In this document: one piece after another, positions 13,380-26,880 of the stretch
Position numbering within the stretch: position 1 is the first letter of the stretch
Layout of the letters: each line of letters begins with the position of its first letter
NCBI RefSeq assembly: GCF_029962835.1
Contig: NC_080573.1
Span: forward strand, 31,117,001-31,181,000
Source of the DNA: Magnolia sinica
Taxonomy: Eukaryota; Streptophyta; Magnoliopsida; Magnoliales; Magnoliaceae
Reading direction: 5' to 3'
DNA length: 64,000 nucleotides
Position numbers and translations under genes: made by a program
The notes under the pieces: model-generated
Database searches by the model: none
Told to the model about the DNA's origin: nothing
Seen by the model: only the letters and a program-made list of their open reading frames with translations

Positions 13380-13690
13380 TATGCGATGCATGATTATCAA
13401 TCATAATAATGATCGGCCTCACACAATCATAATGGGCCTCACACATCGCAATGGGCTTCATCCAGTCACAATGGGCCTCATACAATCACAATGGGCCTCA
13501 TGCCATCACAATGGGCCTCCTACAATCACAATGGGCCTCATACAACATAATGGGCCTCGCACAATGGGCCTCATACAATCACAATGGGCCTACATATCAC
13601 AACAGTCCTACATATCACAATGGGCCTACTTATCACAACGGTCCTACATATCACAATGGGCCTACATATCACAACGGGCCTACATATCAT
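13380..13690. repeat. TGGGCC minisatellite in unit B1, first half
   Basis: Units of about 18-20 bp built on ACAATCACAATGGGCCTCAT, drifting to ACATATCACAACGGGCCT at the right. About 15 copies are visible. The overlapping ORFs of 113 and 88 residues are translations of this repeat and not genes. The array is interrupted by unit C at 13730 and resumes near 21400. Confidence 0.8.
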
Positions 13691-13724
13691 GGCCATAAGA
13701 TGGGTTCTAAGGTTTAAGTAGTAC

Positions 13725-13729
13725 TACAA
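13725..13729. repeat. Target-site duplication TACAA (left, unit C)
   Basis: TACAA at 13725-13729 and TACAG at 21030-21034 differ at one base. The undisturbed target is readable on the opposite strand in sister unit E (ACCCTGTA near 27571), which has no insertion at this point. Confidence 0.75.
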
Positions 13730-16161
13730 TGTAATGCCCCGAATTTCAGGGGCCGAGTAGGAACTCGGCTCCCAAATTCCCAGGTGCCATGTATGCCCTA
13801 ATGGGCTCTAGATTTCAACGCATTTGGGTTTATTTATAAGCAATGACGGGTTTAGCAAACCATAAGCATGAGAATATCATAAAATATAAATACGGGCCGT
13901 TAAACAGGTAAGATGTCCAAAATACAGTACTTAGAAAATTCAACCTAGAACTGGACCCACCCAGATAAATATCCCATGATGACTAGGGCCCTGGCCCATG
14001 TCCTGTGACCATCTAACCATAAACTAGAAGAAACCGATGAAGTCTGGGAGTGCGTCCGCTCCTCGTCATCATCTGCACTGACATCATCCAGCGCGTCCTG
14101 CTCCAAGGTACCTGCATCTATACCGGATTATGGTTGGTGTTTTAGAACACCGTCCTAGAATGGGAGTGAGTAGCTAACTCGGTGGTACCATTAGCAATAG
14201 GCATACGAATTATCATGCATAGGATACATTTAATGAACAGTAAACAGCATAGAATCCTAAACATTATTGTTAATGCAAATGCATGGTTATGATATGATGC
14301 ATGCTCCTCTCAAACCAACACTCCCTCAAGCGACGACATCTCACGTTCGCGAATGAACCAACACTCCCTCAAAGTGACCTCGACTACATAATCGCTACAA
14401 TAATAAATGTAATGTCATGGAACATGTTAGCCAGGTTGATTAGTTAAGTTCGTTCATTTAGCAGGTTGGGAAAACTGGAATACCCTAATGGAGTAATTGC
14501 CCTACCCCGATCACACGGCTCAAGGGCTATGGTTATGTGACTCTCATGACCCTTAGCCCTATATTGGGATTGTCAATCTTGAAAAGTAGTATAAACATAG
14601 ACGAAATAGATTGGGACTTAAATGTCGTATTCGATGTCAGTGTAGGGAGGTCATCACCCCACTGCAGGTCAACAGCACGGGTACAGTGTCCCATACCATC
14701 GTTCCTGACTCATGAGTCTAAGTGTTCAATGGACACTATGGGAAGGCTCGTCACCCCAGCGTAGGCCGACAGCATGGGCATAGTGTCCCATACCGTCATC
14801 CCCGGCTCATGAGATTTTGTGGACCATACATAACGATTAGAATTGGGCAGAATGGTCTCAGGGTACTTTGGGTTCATACAAGCATGATTAAAACATGGTT
14901 AACATACAATGATGGTCAACTTATAGTCAATATGCCCGATGGGTTGAACCGTAGGTAATCGGCCTGAGAACGTTGTCTCGCGTAGTCCGACTACGGCCAA
15001 CAACCTACAGTTCAACTATTCGGGCCAGATTCACTCACGGACAGGTCCAACAAGGACCGCCCACGTAATTCCAGGTAATCGATCGATCCATAGGGAAAAT
15101 GCATCAATACACAATAAGCATGGTTATCGTTGGGCACAATTCACACATGGCAGATAAAATATTGATATGATCAGTACATGGGCAACAACAAATTACGTTC
15201 CATCCTAAATTTACAGGTTATACATAACATGGTCCAGCCTATGTATTCATTAAAACAGTCATACACCATCACCCCATAATTAATCTTTCATAAGTCCACA
15301 TGCATTACATAATTCAAATATACATTGAAAATCAAGGCAAGTAACTCAACCAATCAGCCAATTTACAACATTCCATGCCTTCACCCAAGTATAATTAATC
15401 ACAAAATTAGGAAATCAACCACCAATCAGCAATTTACAACATTTCATGCCTTCATTCCAAGCATAATTAACACCTAATCAGGAAATTAACAACCAATCAG
15501 CTTCATTTTGGTGAAAATTAAATCTTTGTACCCTACATGAACATGCAAATCAACAAGTCACATATTTGGGGGTATCAGGGCCAAACCCCTTCCCATAATT
15601 TTAATAATTCCTACTCTATTATCCCATTCATGAAATTCGAATGAAATTTCAGCAACATGCACTAACATTGCACCACACACATTCATTAAACCTACGCTAG
15701 GCGTGATAATCGGCCACCTAAAGTTAATGGTCCACACCTATTCTTGGCCGGAGCTTGCTGAGATTGTCTTAGCGCCGCCGGGTCCGTAAGCTCGAGGTAT
15801 TGAGGCCCTGCATTGCATAGAACGGAGGATAAGACACATGCATGTTGTAAAAATTAGGGAAGATGTAATTTGAAATGCCATCTTACCTCAAATGGGTTGG
15901 AATCCCACTCCAACAACGATTGGAGTCGGCGTGGAGAAGTGAAAGTGCCGGGATTTCAATATCCCAAGCTCCTAGCTTACATGCACTATAAGAGGAGGCC
16001 CTTCTCTCTCCTCCCTTGCTCTCTCTCTCTCCTCTCTCTCTCAGCTGCTGGATTTTATGGGAGTGAGAGAGAGGGTTGTATATAAATATCCAGAAATTTA
16101 TTTCAGTTGGCCCTGCACTATGGTAATTGCCTCCAATGGCCCTGTGGGGTCCATTCTGGTT

Positions 16162-16166
16162 ATTGG
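16162..16166. repeat. Target-site duplication ATTGG (left, unit B2)
   Basis: ATTGG at 16162-16166 recurs perfectly at 20063-20067. Host unit C resumes as GGGCTGCCCTGATGG, matching A1 inverted near 9745-9765. Confidence 0.85.
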
Positions 16167-19100
16167 TGTCACGCCCCAAACCCGGGGACGGACAGCTTCC
16201 GTGATGCCCCAAATTCGGCACTCGACTTCCATACACCAAGTCCCGAGTTCGGCGCACCACAAGGAAGATTTTTGACCGAAATTTTTTTTTTTTTTTTTTT
16301 TTTTTATACATAGTAATACCTGAGCATGAAGACCCATGATCAAACTACCAAGCAACTCTCTTCATCATAAGTCCCGATGGTTATAAGTATAATGCTTTAC
16401 AAAATATACGCAACGTCAACATTGCCAAATCGAAGAATAAATGCAATACATCGAGAAAGCTAAGTCTTCCAAGCTACTCCAACCCTGAAAAAAAATGGGA
16501 AATAGGAGGCTTAGGCCAAAAAGCCTAGTGAGTACACACGTGTGTGCAGTGTGTCCTACAAGCAGGCAAGATAAATGTACTACAAGGAAATCATACCATA
16601 GCCATAACCATATTACATGCATCCGTAATCACGTCATCATCATCATATTGTCATGCCGTAATTATACAATATCGAAAATACTGACAAGTCCATGAGTCAT
16701 ACAATATCAGAGTACGCAATATAAATCAGCATGTAAATGAGGAGTTATAAAGAGTCAAATATCGGATGTCGAGGATGCAACACAATATGTGGTGCGAATG
16801 AAAAGAAATGACTAAGTTGGAGTGAAGTCGGGATGGTGGTACGTAGTATCGCAGACTATGGGGTGCATCACAAGGGACTTCTATCCAAAATAGTCCCATA
16901 CCTAATTTGGATAGTCGGACTCAATGTGGTAAACTCGATCTCGGTTAGTCGCGCGCCCCAACCGAAATCCTGGCCATTGCGAAGGTACACACAACGAATA
17001 GTTGCGCACCACCGGCCGAGTGAATAGTAAATGAATGAATGAATGAGTATGCAACTCCTGCTCAATAAGTCCACATATCGATATGATTCATCTCTGGGAT
17101 CATCAGGGGTTTAATACAATGTACACTATACCAAGGCTATGACAAAAATGGCATTGCCACTCTCCCAGCCGCACAGTCCAAGTGAGCGTAAGAAAAATCA
17201 CTATCCGCCTGGCCAATAGTCTGCTAATACCTATCCGGCACGTCGATAGCGGATCCATTCATGAGCTGGTCAAACTCAGCCTAATATTGCCCCCTACTCT
17301 CGGGCTGGTAAGGCCACACCCCCTCCCAACCGACCACGACACAGTGGGAGACGCGGCCTCCTGGTATTCGACCCTCATGCGCTCATATATATCCACTCAA
17401 TCTCGACGTTGGGGCGTCTCCTGGCCACGGAGGTTTAGAAAATTTTACCCAAGGACATCTATGACGCCTGTATGCTAGAATCAATAATTTTGGTGTCCCA
17501 TCTGGCCATCTATGATATGCCTATGAAGGCTATGACCCTGATGTCATTAGGGCACACAATGCAAGATGCATGAGTCATACAATCCAGTCATGTATAAATC
17601 CTGTGCATATCGTGCGCTCATGTGAGAAAACCTCCGCTTATCAGGGAGTCTTATAACAACTTGCCCAATGGCATATGCAATGGTCAACTACATCTCATAA
17701 CAAACATGCAAATGATGCATTTGTGCATGATTATGATGCTATGCAGTCACATACTCATAATCAGCATCAATATCCGGCATCGACAATCGGCTTCGACAAT
17801 GTGGACATTTAACCAACATTGTCCCCAAGGAATGACCCACATAAATATCAATACATACATCATGGTGAAATCACACCACATCGGTCCTCAGATACATCAC
17901 TTCGGGTCTCACACAAGGGCCGCACATTCATCGCATTGGGCCTCACTCATGGGCCATGAATACACCACATCATCACGACCCATGGGCTTCAAATACTCAA
18001 GAGGTGAGCCCTACACATGGGCCTCAAATACATCACAATGAGCCACAACCCATGGGCCTAAAATATATCTCAATTAGCCATGCCCATGAGTCTCAATTAC
18101 ATCACATTGGGCTTCGCTCATGGGCCTCGAATACATTGCAAGTGGCCTCAAATCTATTTCACATGTAGACCACATACCTGGGCCTAATACACATCACTAT
18201 GGGCCGCATCACATGGGCCGAAAATACATCACAATGAGCTTCATCATATGGACCGGAAATATATCTCAATGGGCCTTACCCATAGGCCACGAATACATGG
18301 CTACACCAATTATGATAAGTCCTATACTACAACCACTTCGCACGTCACATAGATAATGATTCATATTCGGTGTCACCTGGTTAAGGGCCGAGAGCCACAT
18401 TTCATTATACCATTTATAGTTTAAAGATCACATTGTATAAAAATCCAGGATCTTGATAGCATTAGCTTGGGTAATATAACCCTAAATCTTATTCGGTTTA
18501 GTGTACAACTTGGTCATGTGTGATTCAAGTGGTGGTATCTATGTCGATAAGTACAAATCTACATTGTTGAATGGTCATCAATGCCACTTGATTTCATACG
18601 GTTAGGTGGCCTTGTACTTATTTCACATTCATACAATTAGATGACTACGTATACTACATGTACTCCACCATTGCCTATGATTAGGTGGCTATACATACAT
18701 CAAATACCCACATGATCAATGGACCAAACAGGTAATATCACACCCTCACACCACTAGAGTTTATATATTTGTTATAATTAAACATGTTTTTAAGAGTTTA
18801 AACACAAGTATCATGATCTTATTACTTGGGGCCGCACTCTAACAAAAGTGCCAAGTGATCAAGGGATGTCCACAATCAGCCCATTTAAAGGATTAATCAT
18901 CATTACTTCAAAAATTACCATACCAGTTCATCATACATTCCACACATGAAAATTACAAACTCTTATCGAAGAGGCCCAATGGTTAGCCCAAACAAGGCTA
19001 TCACTGATGGGTCCACATGGCGTTCACTCAAAATGGGCCTTAACATTCTTGGGCTCACATATCAATGAAATTCGTAATGGGTCCTATGCAGTAGAGTCCA

Positions 19101-20062
19101 TGGGGATTTCCCATGAAGTTGAGTTGTGTGTGACCCACCTACGACTTAGGTCTGCTTTGATTATTTTAGTCCAAGTCCTAAAATGATATGAGGAAGTTCT
19201 AAAACAATATGAGGAAGTGGATGGTCCACATGGATTAAATAGATACACCATGGTGGCCATAGGCATTAGGTTGGATTCAATAGTTAACTACTTATCCTCA
19301 TTCTCACAGCCATGTATTGTATGGTCCAATTCATGTTGGATTGACTGTTCTGTGGGAAAATCAGAAAATTAACGACCAATCACCAATTTACAACATTTCA
19401 TGCCTTCACCCAATGCGCATTGAGCAAGCCCTTCCTCCTACCTCATGAATTTTCAATGATGAGAGGGTGGGCCACACTTGAAGTTGAGAGGGAGTGTTGG
19501 ATGAGTGAAATTTCTCATGGGATTTGGAAAAATTGCTAGAGAATGAGAGGGAGAGATAGAAATAATGGGTGGAGGGATGGGTGGAGTGATGGTTGTAAGA
19601 AAGGAGTGATGAGAGGTATGGTTTAGTTTGAAATTGGTGGAGAAGAGGGATGGTTGAGGTTGAAAATGAGAAAAAGAGGAATGGTGAGGTGGAAAGAATG
19701 GTGGACTTTTGGAAAAAGAGGGAATGGGTGGAGTACTTTGAGGTATGGTTGCATTTATGGTTAATTAGTGGGACTAATTGTAGAGATTCCCTCGAAATCC
19801 GCAACGCGCGGTGTTTCTTCGGAATAAACGCTGATCGGCATCTTCTTACCTGGGTATCGGTTTGGTGCGCAAGTCACGGCGTTGGAACCGCGGCGACGAC
19901 GCGATCACCAAGACATAAGTTTCGGATCGAGCCGACGTCGGTGTGCGGGACCTGGCTTAGGATCGTGCGCAAACACCGAATACGGTGCGAAGGTTGCCGG
20001 AATTTGACCGGAAGGACCGCGGAAGCTAATGAAATGATACGGATTAGGACACGGGTCTTACA
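16167..20062 (-). mobile_element. LTR unit B2 (family Y, solo LTR), intact
   Basis: Uninterrupted family-Y unit of 3,896 bp with perfect ATTGG duplications. On the minus strand it starts TGTAAGACCCGTGTCC (20062) and ends in GGGGCGTGACA (16167). The GC-rich start (about 19790-20062) aligns inverted with unit E 24127-24410. Its TGGGCC array lies at about 17880-18290. The short ORFs at 19650-20140 and 17622-18356 arise from this repeat sequence. A T run of 28-29 bases (16278-16306) lies near the minus-strand 3' end. Confidence 0.85.
17880..18300. repeat. TGGGCC minisatellite in unit B2
   Basis: Degenerate units of about 35-40 bp built on CATGGGCCTCAAATACATCAC, roughly ten copies. The same word set appears in the arrays of units B1 and E. 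Confidence 0.75.
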
Positions 20063-21399
20063 ATTGGGGCTGCCCTGATGGCCCCCTGGCCCATCTAATT
20101 GATGGGATGGTGCCCCATGGCCCGATGAAGGGCTGGACAAAGTTTAACGACAAACGGATGCAGGGTTTTGTCGCAATGGTTTAATTTGCGATCAACGGTC
20201 ACCGTTTCTCGATCGGGGGTCAGATTTGGCGGACGAGTGCTGGAAAATGTCTTCAACCTATGGTGAAAATTTGGGTGAATCCGACGGCTGAGATGTCCTA
20301 ATTTATTGTCCTAAGTGGTGGGGCCATTTATTTTAAAATTCAGACTTTTGTCCAATGCTAAGGCGAGTTGCACTTTACAAGTGCTAACTTGACAGTGTGA
20401 ATCTTTTGTTTCAAGGCGTCTTTTGGGTCTATTTCCTACGATGGAATACAAGCCCAGTGAGATGGACATTACTCTATAATTTTGAAACTAGCGGCTCACT
20501 AACGAGCGGTCTAGAGCTTGTTCGGGTAATCGGGGCATTTCTGGAATAAATTGGGTAGGGGGATTTCTTGGGCGCAGCTATTGAGGTATGGATTAACTAA
20601 GTTAACAGTATGGCCTATTCGAAATTAGCGAAAATAGTGATTTGGTCGTATCACCTTAAACCGTCGGTTTTAGGCTAAAAGAGTAACTGGGTTGATTTGG
20701 TCCATTAGTCAAAATCCAGGCCTTATCTGACTCGGCTTTGGGTAAATCTTTTAATTTAGTTACGATTGTCTTAATTAATCAGTGGTAGGTCAATTAGATT
20801 TGGGCCCTATGTGAACATATCATGGGGATAAACTTGATGTTTAAGTGATCGGTTGGGTTCATTAGTTTTTTACGGTTGATCAATTTCATTTGTATGGTTC
20901 TTTATCGGAACCCGCCGCGTATAAGCTCACCTCGATCGTCAAAGGTCCGTAAGTGATGATGTGGCTAGTTATTTTAAAAAATAAAGGATTTTTGATAAAT
21001 CCAAAGCAACGAAAATTCAGGGTGTTACATACAGGGTATGGTGGAAAGCATTATTCTCAATGAGGGTCCAATAAGGGAAAAATTGAAATAGGCTTAACAA
21101 TGGGCTCTAGAGAGTTTGCAACGTGGACATTTAACCATCATTGCTCCTAAAGTGCGGCCCACTGTAGATTCTAACTTACAATGAGGAATGGGCTTAGCAA
21201 TGGGCCATAGGGAGTTTACAATGTGGACATTTAACCACCATTGTCTCCTAGAATGCGGCCCGCTATAGAGACTATCTCGCAATGGGGCCCATGACCCTTA
21301 AACTAGCTAGAAAAATAGATGGGCATCATAAACTAGCTAGAAAAATAGATAGGCATCATAAACATTATCATATACATCATGATGGGATCAACATCATAA

Positions 21400-21800
21400 T
21401 TGGGCCTTGCACAAGAGTCTCATATATCACAATGGGCCTCATCACATGGGCCTCACATACATCATAATGGGTCTCATCACATGGACCTCATCACATCACA
21501 ATGGGCCTCATCCCATAAGCCTCATATACATCACAATGGGCCTCATCACATAGGCCTTATATACATCACAATAGGCTTCATCCCATAGGCCTCATATACA
21601 TTACAATAGGTCTTATAACAAGGGATTATATACATCGCAATGGGCCTCACCACATAGGCCTTATACACATCACAACGGGCCTCATACAAGAGCCTCACAT
21701 ACATCACATTGGGCCTCATCACATGGGCCTCATATACATCACAGTGGGCCTCATACAAGGGCCTCACATACATCTCATTAGGCCTCATCACATGGAAGGT
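21400..21800. repeat. TGGGCC minisatellite in unit B1, second half
   Basis: Units of about 35 bp alternating ATGGGCCTCATATACATCAC and AATGGGCCTCATCAC, about eleven copies. This belongs to the array at 13380-13690, separated only by the insertion of unit C. Confidence 0.8.
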
Positions 21801-24121
21801 AAGGCCCCTACAAGATAGCCCATACTAGATGGCCCACTTAAGGTTTTGAGCCTAACAACACCTGAGAGATTTTTTAGAGTTTAGATACTGCATGAAATGC
21901 TTTGGGAAGATAGTGGACCCCACTGACATGGCCCCACATAAATTTTACATCAAACGGATTTTTGTGCAAAGTTGGTTCTAGACCATTTTAGAGTCAGATT
22001 CATGATCACGTGGGGGCTGCATATGGTGAAAGAGAATAACCACCTGGTAGCTCTATGTATATGATTTACAAATTATAAGGCAGGCCTCATTGGTTGGGTG
22101 AGTACAATTTACAATGATGGCCCAAAAACTGTGCAGGAAATATAGTGCAGACTTAGTTTTGGCCCAATTTTAAGTATATCCCATGATCACAAGGGACCAC
22201 ATTTCAATGTGCCGTCAAGTGCCCTTGGTTGTACTATGTATACACTTTAAAAATTATAAGTTGAGACCAATTAGTTGTGCACACATAATGTTTGGTATAG
22301 GGCCAAACATAAGCACTTTAATTTTCTGCACATAATTTTTCTACACAACCATACCAGACTACATTTTGGGATCCACTCCCTGATCATGTGGGGTCTGATT
22401 TGGTCTAATTAAAATATTATTTATCTATTCATTAGTGTAAGTTAGACGTTCCAAGTGGTGACCTACTCAAAACTCCGGCATGTGGTCCACTACAGAGGCC
22501 CAAAGTTGGAACAAAACACAAATAATCGGACAATTTCAAAAACGGGTTTGTCACAACTTAGGACCCAATTTCCAAACACTTAGGGATCATTCATGAGAAA
22601 AGGATGGGACATCCCAACTCACTTATATAAGGATTAAACATCCCCCAAACTGGGACTCTTAACTACAGAGTGTGGGGCGCATTACAAGGTGTCAAAGAGG
22701 CCTACATGCAATACAGTTAAGTACTTGAAAAACTTTCACAAGTGATCCCACACCCAAGTGGGTCAATAGAGGATAACTGTTATGTATAACATATATCCAG
22801 CATATTTATCAAGTAACACATGAAATATATATTGATAAAATCTCTATGATTAGATTCTTTATTAGAAGATTTGATCCAATGGATGGTTTGGGAACAAGTC
22901 ATTCAGGCCGTTTGTAGGTTTCCAACCATATAGAGCCTTGGATCCATCTGGACTATACATAGAAATTCAAGATTTGTCCTTACGGAAGTATCCATGGGTC
23001 CAGAATTTTCTAAATTTATCATGAAAGAATCTGACCATAGGGACCATACATATGATTATTAACTATGTCAAGTAAGTTAAGAACAAATATCAAATACAGC
23101 TGACCGTTGGAATCACGGATATGGCCCAAACAAGAATGGTCATGATAAGCTCCCAAATACATCTTTCGTATAAGGCCAAGATCTTAGCCGTCCGAACTCC
23201 GATTGAGGCTTATTATATACCGTTGGAAAGCTGGTTCAATTTTTTACGAATCCAACGAAAAGTATATTTTTAATACATTCATTAAAAAAGTTAAAAATGG
23301 GTCTATTTAGGCAAATCGAAATCCTGCATGTGCTACTAGATAGCAGCCAAGTAAACTTGATGTTACGGATGATTGTACCGTTGGACGACTACGAACTTTG
23401 GTCCAAAGTTAGTTCATATTCTGATTCATAATATCTCCAAGTTTCAGCTCCGATCTTAGTATGATTGATTTTATATGATTTTTAGAACTTGTTGTCCAGA
23501 AACAAAAAATAGGATTACATATGAAGGGTGTAGATATGATGTTCATCATGGTGGACCATACTGACATGGGCCACTTTGCTAACCACCATAGATACAAATA
23601 CATGCATACAAGAACTCCACACCAATGGGGCACACACATATCAAGAAAATAAAAAAGGGAAGAAAGAGGAGGATAAGCAAGATTGAAGGAGGGGTGTAGA
23701 CTTACTTCAATGGATGAATGGTTGGATGATGATGTGTGGTCCACTCCCTCTTAATCAATGGTGGGCCACACCTTGGCCCCACTCTCTCTTAAAATCTCAA
23801 AAATTTTCTAAGTATAGGAAAAGAATAAGTGCAAGAGAGCTCTTACTCTTATATAGAAAATTGGGGGTTGAGGTGGCAAAATGATGTGGCAAGTTCATGG
23901 GATCTAATTAGTGCTAAAAGTGAGGTGGAATGTGATGTATAGTGTGGGTGGATGGATGAGGTGGATGGTGCTAAGCATACATTGGCCAAGGTGAAAGAAA
24001 TCTAGACATGCATTAGCTAATGGATAGATAAGGGTTATGGGTTATAGGTGATGCATGTTGGATAATGAAGTGGAGTGTTGCAATTGGTTGTTTGAAGTGA
24101 TGTGGTACAAATCAAGACATG
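21801..24121. other. Unit B1 body without genes
   Basis: Non-coding part of LTR unit B1 read on the minus strand. It contains the TATA-like CTATATAAG (minus, 23849-23856) and its CT-rich leader toward 23640. The 111-residue minus ORF (23409-23744) lacks any family signature and lies in this leader, so I do not call it a gene. Confidence 0.5.
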
Positions 24122-25059
24122 TATTGTGTAAGGCCCGTATCGTAATCTGTACCATTCCGTAACTCTCGCGATCCTCCCTATCGAATTTTGGCAACCCGCG
24201 ACCTGAATCGGCATTTGCGCATGACCCTAAGTCGCATCCCGTAGATCTGAGTCGGCTCGACGCAAGACTTGTACCCTTGTAACTGCGCCGTCGCCGCAGT
24301 TCCAACGCCGCGACTCACGCTCAGATGCGTACCTAAGGTAGAAGTTGTGGCCCCGCGTTTATTTCGAGAAAAATGTCGCGCGTTGCGAATCTCAAGAGAA
24401 TCTCTACCCAAACATCACATCAATCAAGTCAAGTACAACCCATCACTCAACCATCCCTCTCTCATCTAAAAGTCAACAACACCCATACCTATCCCATTCC
24501 TTTCTTACCAATAAGTCAACAAGCACCATACCCTCCAGCTCATCTCTCCTGACAATACTACTCCTCTCTCTCTCTCTCATTTCTCACTCCATTACAAGCT
24601 ACCAGAGAGAGGAAACATCCAAGGGAGAGGAGAAGGTAGGTGTGGCCCACTCCCTACTACCTAATCTTCATCATCAACCCTTAAAGAGAGAGCTTAGGAG
24701 CTTAACATTCCAAGGAGCTAAAGAAGAAGACAATCGGTGGGTGTTTTTGTAGGATTAGATTGTATTTTAATAATGAGTCAAGTGGGGCCTACCGATCGAT
24801 GGTATGGATCTCACTTTAGACCCTAGGTGTGGCCGATGGCCCACCATGATTCATAAGATCATCCCATGATGGGGCCATTCTTCATGGATCCCATTATGAT
24901 GTTTATTTTTCCTATAGTAAGAAGGTCATTTAGACCTTGATCTTGTGGGTGGGAAAGAGATTTCCACCCTTGATTTTGTGATTGAGGGCCCATGTTTTGG
25001 GTCCTATCTTGATGTATGTATAGTATTGCATGGCCCACCTAAGAGAGCTCATAGTGGCA

Positions 25060-25118
25060 GAGCTCCTCCATTACACACGCCATTCTCTCTCTCTCTCTCT
25101 CTCCTCCATTACACACGC

Positions 25119-25150
<32 letters not shown>
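25060..25150. repeat. Duplicated ACACACGCCATT plus (CT)n
   Basis: Two tandem copies of CTCCATTACACACGCCATT, each followed by a CT run (about 22 and 30 bases), in the leader part of unit E. Confidence 0.8.
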
Positions 25151-25152
<2 letters not shown>

Positions 25153-25359
25153 TCTCTATTTGTGGCCTACCTGATGCATGAGTTTATCCACACCTTCCAC
25201 AAGTGGGACAGCCTTACCATTCACCAAGCAGGGCCCACCCCGCTGATCGCCCAGCAGTCCCCATTGCTGTTCATTTTGGACAGACCCTGGTGAAGGGAAA
25301 TACAAATATCAACTTGAATCACATAAAGTGGGCCACGTGTACGTTTCATCCATTCACCA

Positions 25360-26880
25360 AGCAGGGCCCACCCCACTTGATGTATGCATTTCATCCATGC
25401 TTTCCACCGTCCAACAAGTGACGGTGGAGCCCACGTGATGTGTGTGAATATCCACACCATCCACTGTCCAAACATGGATGGTGGAACCTACTGATGTAAG
25501 TGATTCACCTACGTTGTCCAATCCACTGGACGTGGACCCCCACCTAACGTATGTATTGTATCCACACTGTCCACTCAACTTCCCAGCTCATTTTACGCGT
25601 TGAGCCGAAAAATGAAGCCAATCTGAATCTCTGGCGGGCCACATCATAGAAAAAATGATAATTACTGTTAAAACATGATAAGGCCTACTGTAATATTTCT
25701 GCACTTCAAAACATGCTGAATATTGGGTTTGTTGGGTCTGTCATGAGCCATAAAATCCAACAGATGGACTGGATCATCTTGGTATGGGCGCCACCTATGA
25801 AAAACCACAAAAAATAAATAAATAAAATAACAAAACAGTAGGAGGCTGACGCTGTTGCTGTCAGCGTCCAGAGGACGCTGCAGCAAGCAGCATCCAACGT
25901 CCCAGTGAGCAGGGTCAGTGGGCCCCACCTTAGGCCCCACCATGATGCATGTTGAACATCAACACCATGCATTTGATGGGTCCCCTTTATATATGGGGTG
26001 CCCCCAAAAATCAGCCGTACACGGAACTCAGGTGGTCCACACTACAAAAAAACAATAGGAGGTTGAACGTTTACCATTAAAACCCTTTTTAGGTCACAGA
26101 AGTTTTGGATCAATATGAAATTTGTTTTTTTTCTCTTAATTTAGGTGTTTATAACCTTATGTACAGATGAGATGGAAAATAAACGTTATGGTGGGCCCCA
26201 CATGGGACCCACTGATGTAAGTGTTTTACCCACACCATTTCCACGTGTGGACCCCACCATGATTTATGTACTTTATCCCACCAACCATCTGGACGGTGGG
26301 GACCACTTATATAGCTATTGTTTGCCGACAATGAGTTTTGTGGGCCTAATCTTGAGATATGTGTTATATATACACCGTCCATCTATGTGGACCACATGAT
26401 GTATGTGATTCATCCACACCATCCAGATAGCAAGGATGGTGGGGCTGCTGTGATTTATGTGTTTTATGCACACCATCCATCCTAGGATGGTGGTGTGTGG
26501 GCCACCACGCTGTACATGTTGTATCCACATCGTCCAGTCCAGTTGGACGTGGACCCCATCTATGTGGCCCATCATGATTTATGTATTTTATCCCCACTGT
26601 CCAGCAAGAGACGGTGGGATCCACCTTATGCATGTGTTTTGTACACACCGTCCAGCTGGGACGGTGCTGACCCACCCGATGTGTGTATTTTAATCCACAT
26701 CGTTCATCCATTTTCTGGATCGTGTGGCTGACCCGTGGGATCCACCATGATGTATGGTTTGATCCACACCTTTCGATCAAGAGTCCCACGTTATTGTTGC
26801 CCTGATAATTGGTACCCACCTCTTGTACCTGTGTGGCCCACCATGATGTGTGTGTTATGTGTACACTACCCATCCATTTC
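25360..26880. repeat. Array of GGGCCCACC / GATGTATGTG / CCACACCGTCCA units
   Basis: About twenty or more degenerate units of roughly 55-75 bp. Each has GTGGGCCCACC, then ATGATGTATGTGTTTTATC, then CCACACCGTCCA, often closed by a GGACGGTGG that can pair with the CCACACCGTCC. Numerous overlapping ORFs on both strands (for example the 169-residue minus ORF 26364-26873) are repeat translations. The block is present in unit E but I do not see it in B1 or B2. Confidence 0.75.

Larger units (their letters stand above)
13730..21029 (-). mobile_element. LTR unit C (family X, solo LTR), split by unit B2
   Basis: Minus-oriented copy of the A1 family. It starts TGTAACACCCTGAATTTTCG at 21029 and ends in the complement of TGTAATGCCCCGAATTTC at 13730. 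Own sequence is about 3.40 kb after removing B2. It aligns inverted with A1: 20068-21029 with 8781-9750, 15.9-16.1 kb with the TATA/CT leader at 9.8-9.9 kb, and 13.73-14.5 kb with 33.7-34.4 kb. The GAGG-TCGTCACC landmark occurs twice (about 14650 and 14745). Flanks are TACAA/TACAG. No internal retroelement domain is present. Confidence 0.8.

Noticed and set aside
13357..13717. ORFs of 113 and 88 residues
   Set aside because: Both are translations of the TGGGCC minisatellite in two frames.
8781..21029. Large DNA transposon with about 1-kb terminal inverted repeats (8781-9750 versus 20068-21029)
   Set aside because: The flanks do not share a duplication (AGTAT versus TACAG), and each arm is better explained as part of a separate LTR unit (A1 and C) with its own matched duplication.
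26364..26873. 169-residue minus-strand ORF and its overlapping neighbours
   Set aside because: Repeat translation of the CCACACCGTCCA array. Open frames occur on both strands, as expected for a degenerate tandem repeat.
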